Shown here: positions 63,927-64,000 of the stretch, piece by piece
Numbering within the stretch: the stretch's first letter is position 1
Layout: each line of letters starts with the position of its first letter
Origin: Calothrix sp. NIES-2098
Lineage (GTDB): Bacteria; Cyanobacteriota; Cyanobacteriia; Cyanobacteriales; Nostocaceae
DNA length: 64,000 nt
Direction: 5' to 3'
NCBI GenBank assembly: GCA_002368175.1
Contig: AP018172.1
Location: 6,327,001-6,391,000 of the forward strand
Position numbers and translations under genes: made by a program
Notes under the pieces: generated by a model
Databases searched by the model: none
What the model was told of the DNA's origin: nothing
The model's input: the letters and a program-made list of their open reading frames with translations, nothing else

Positions 63927-64000
63927 ATGTCACAAAACTCCGACATTACATCTTCTTCCTCTACTATCCGGGCAATTGGCCAGAAGTTTCGCCTCATAGG
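63927..64000 (+). CDS. Start of an unidentified gene, cut by the window edge
   Basis: From ATG 63927 the frame reads 'MSQNSDITSSSSTIRAIGQK' and continues 'FRLI' to the edge, open throughout. The Ser-rich start followed by 'GQKFRL' recalls cyanobacterial DUF3611 membrane proteins, but 24 residues are too few to decide. Confidence 0.45.
   Translation, partial: MSQNSDITSSSSTIRAIGQKFRLI

Overview
The window is chromosomal DNA from a filamentous, probably heterocyst-forming (Nostocales) cyanobacterium. The GCGATCGC octamer (HIP1) recurs throughout. Photosynthesis and pigment genes are present: Mg-chelatase chlI, the myxoxanthophyll genes cruF and cruG, a high-light-inducible protein and a CCB1-type cytochrome b6 maturation factor. 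Uma2 (DUF820) proteins, large multi-domain sensors, short tandem repeats and abundant small palindromes also fit this group. No plasmid or prophage signature is visible.

Layout. 1-3.2 kb: a three-gene ABC export/gliding-type cassette on the minus strand (ATPase, permease, GldG-like protein cut by the window edge). 3.4-10.6 kb: an accessory island with a Uma2 protein, a 21-bp tandem array, a TPR-CHAT caspase-like protein, an IS4-family element with 30-bp inverted repeats, a truncated gene fragment and a coiled-coil/membrane protein. 10.6-25.4 kb: mostly core genes (rnhA, cruG/cruF, rpmA/rplU, a nucleotidyltransferase, chlI, an ABC ATPase, small membrane proteins and TPR or peptidoglycan-binding proteins).

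25.5-30.7 kb: the most striking island. A second, unrelated 21-bp tandem array (14 copies) precedes a 713-residue CHAT-TIR-AAA fusion. A co-directional AAA-CHASE2 membrane protein follows. This looks like a membrane-sensing, self-killing or antiphage system that combines a caspase-like protease, a TIR (NADase-type) domain and two STAND-like ATPases.

30.8-64 kb: tRNA-Lys, a GAF multi-sensor whose histidine-kinase core has lost its phospho-accepting His, a glycosyl hydrolase-like protein, glcD, a heme-sensor adenylate cyclase, miaA, gyrB, sigA with a long structured upstream region, an HLIP, a GGDEF-EAL protein, sbcC, an HTH-NACHT ATPase with a low-complexity D/L/S-rich tract, two paralogous secreted proteins (one with SLH domains), a Hik2/CSK-like kinase, a DUF3155 protein, a CCB1 homologue and a PadR regulator.

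Three conflict-type loci (CHAT-TPR, CHAT-TIR plus AAA-CHASE2, and NACHT) are interspersed with housekeeping genes. Two of them, both with CHAT domains, sit directly downstream of 21-bp (seven-codon) repeat arrays of unrelated sequence.
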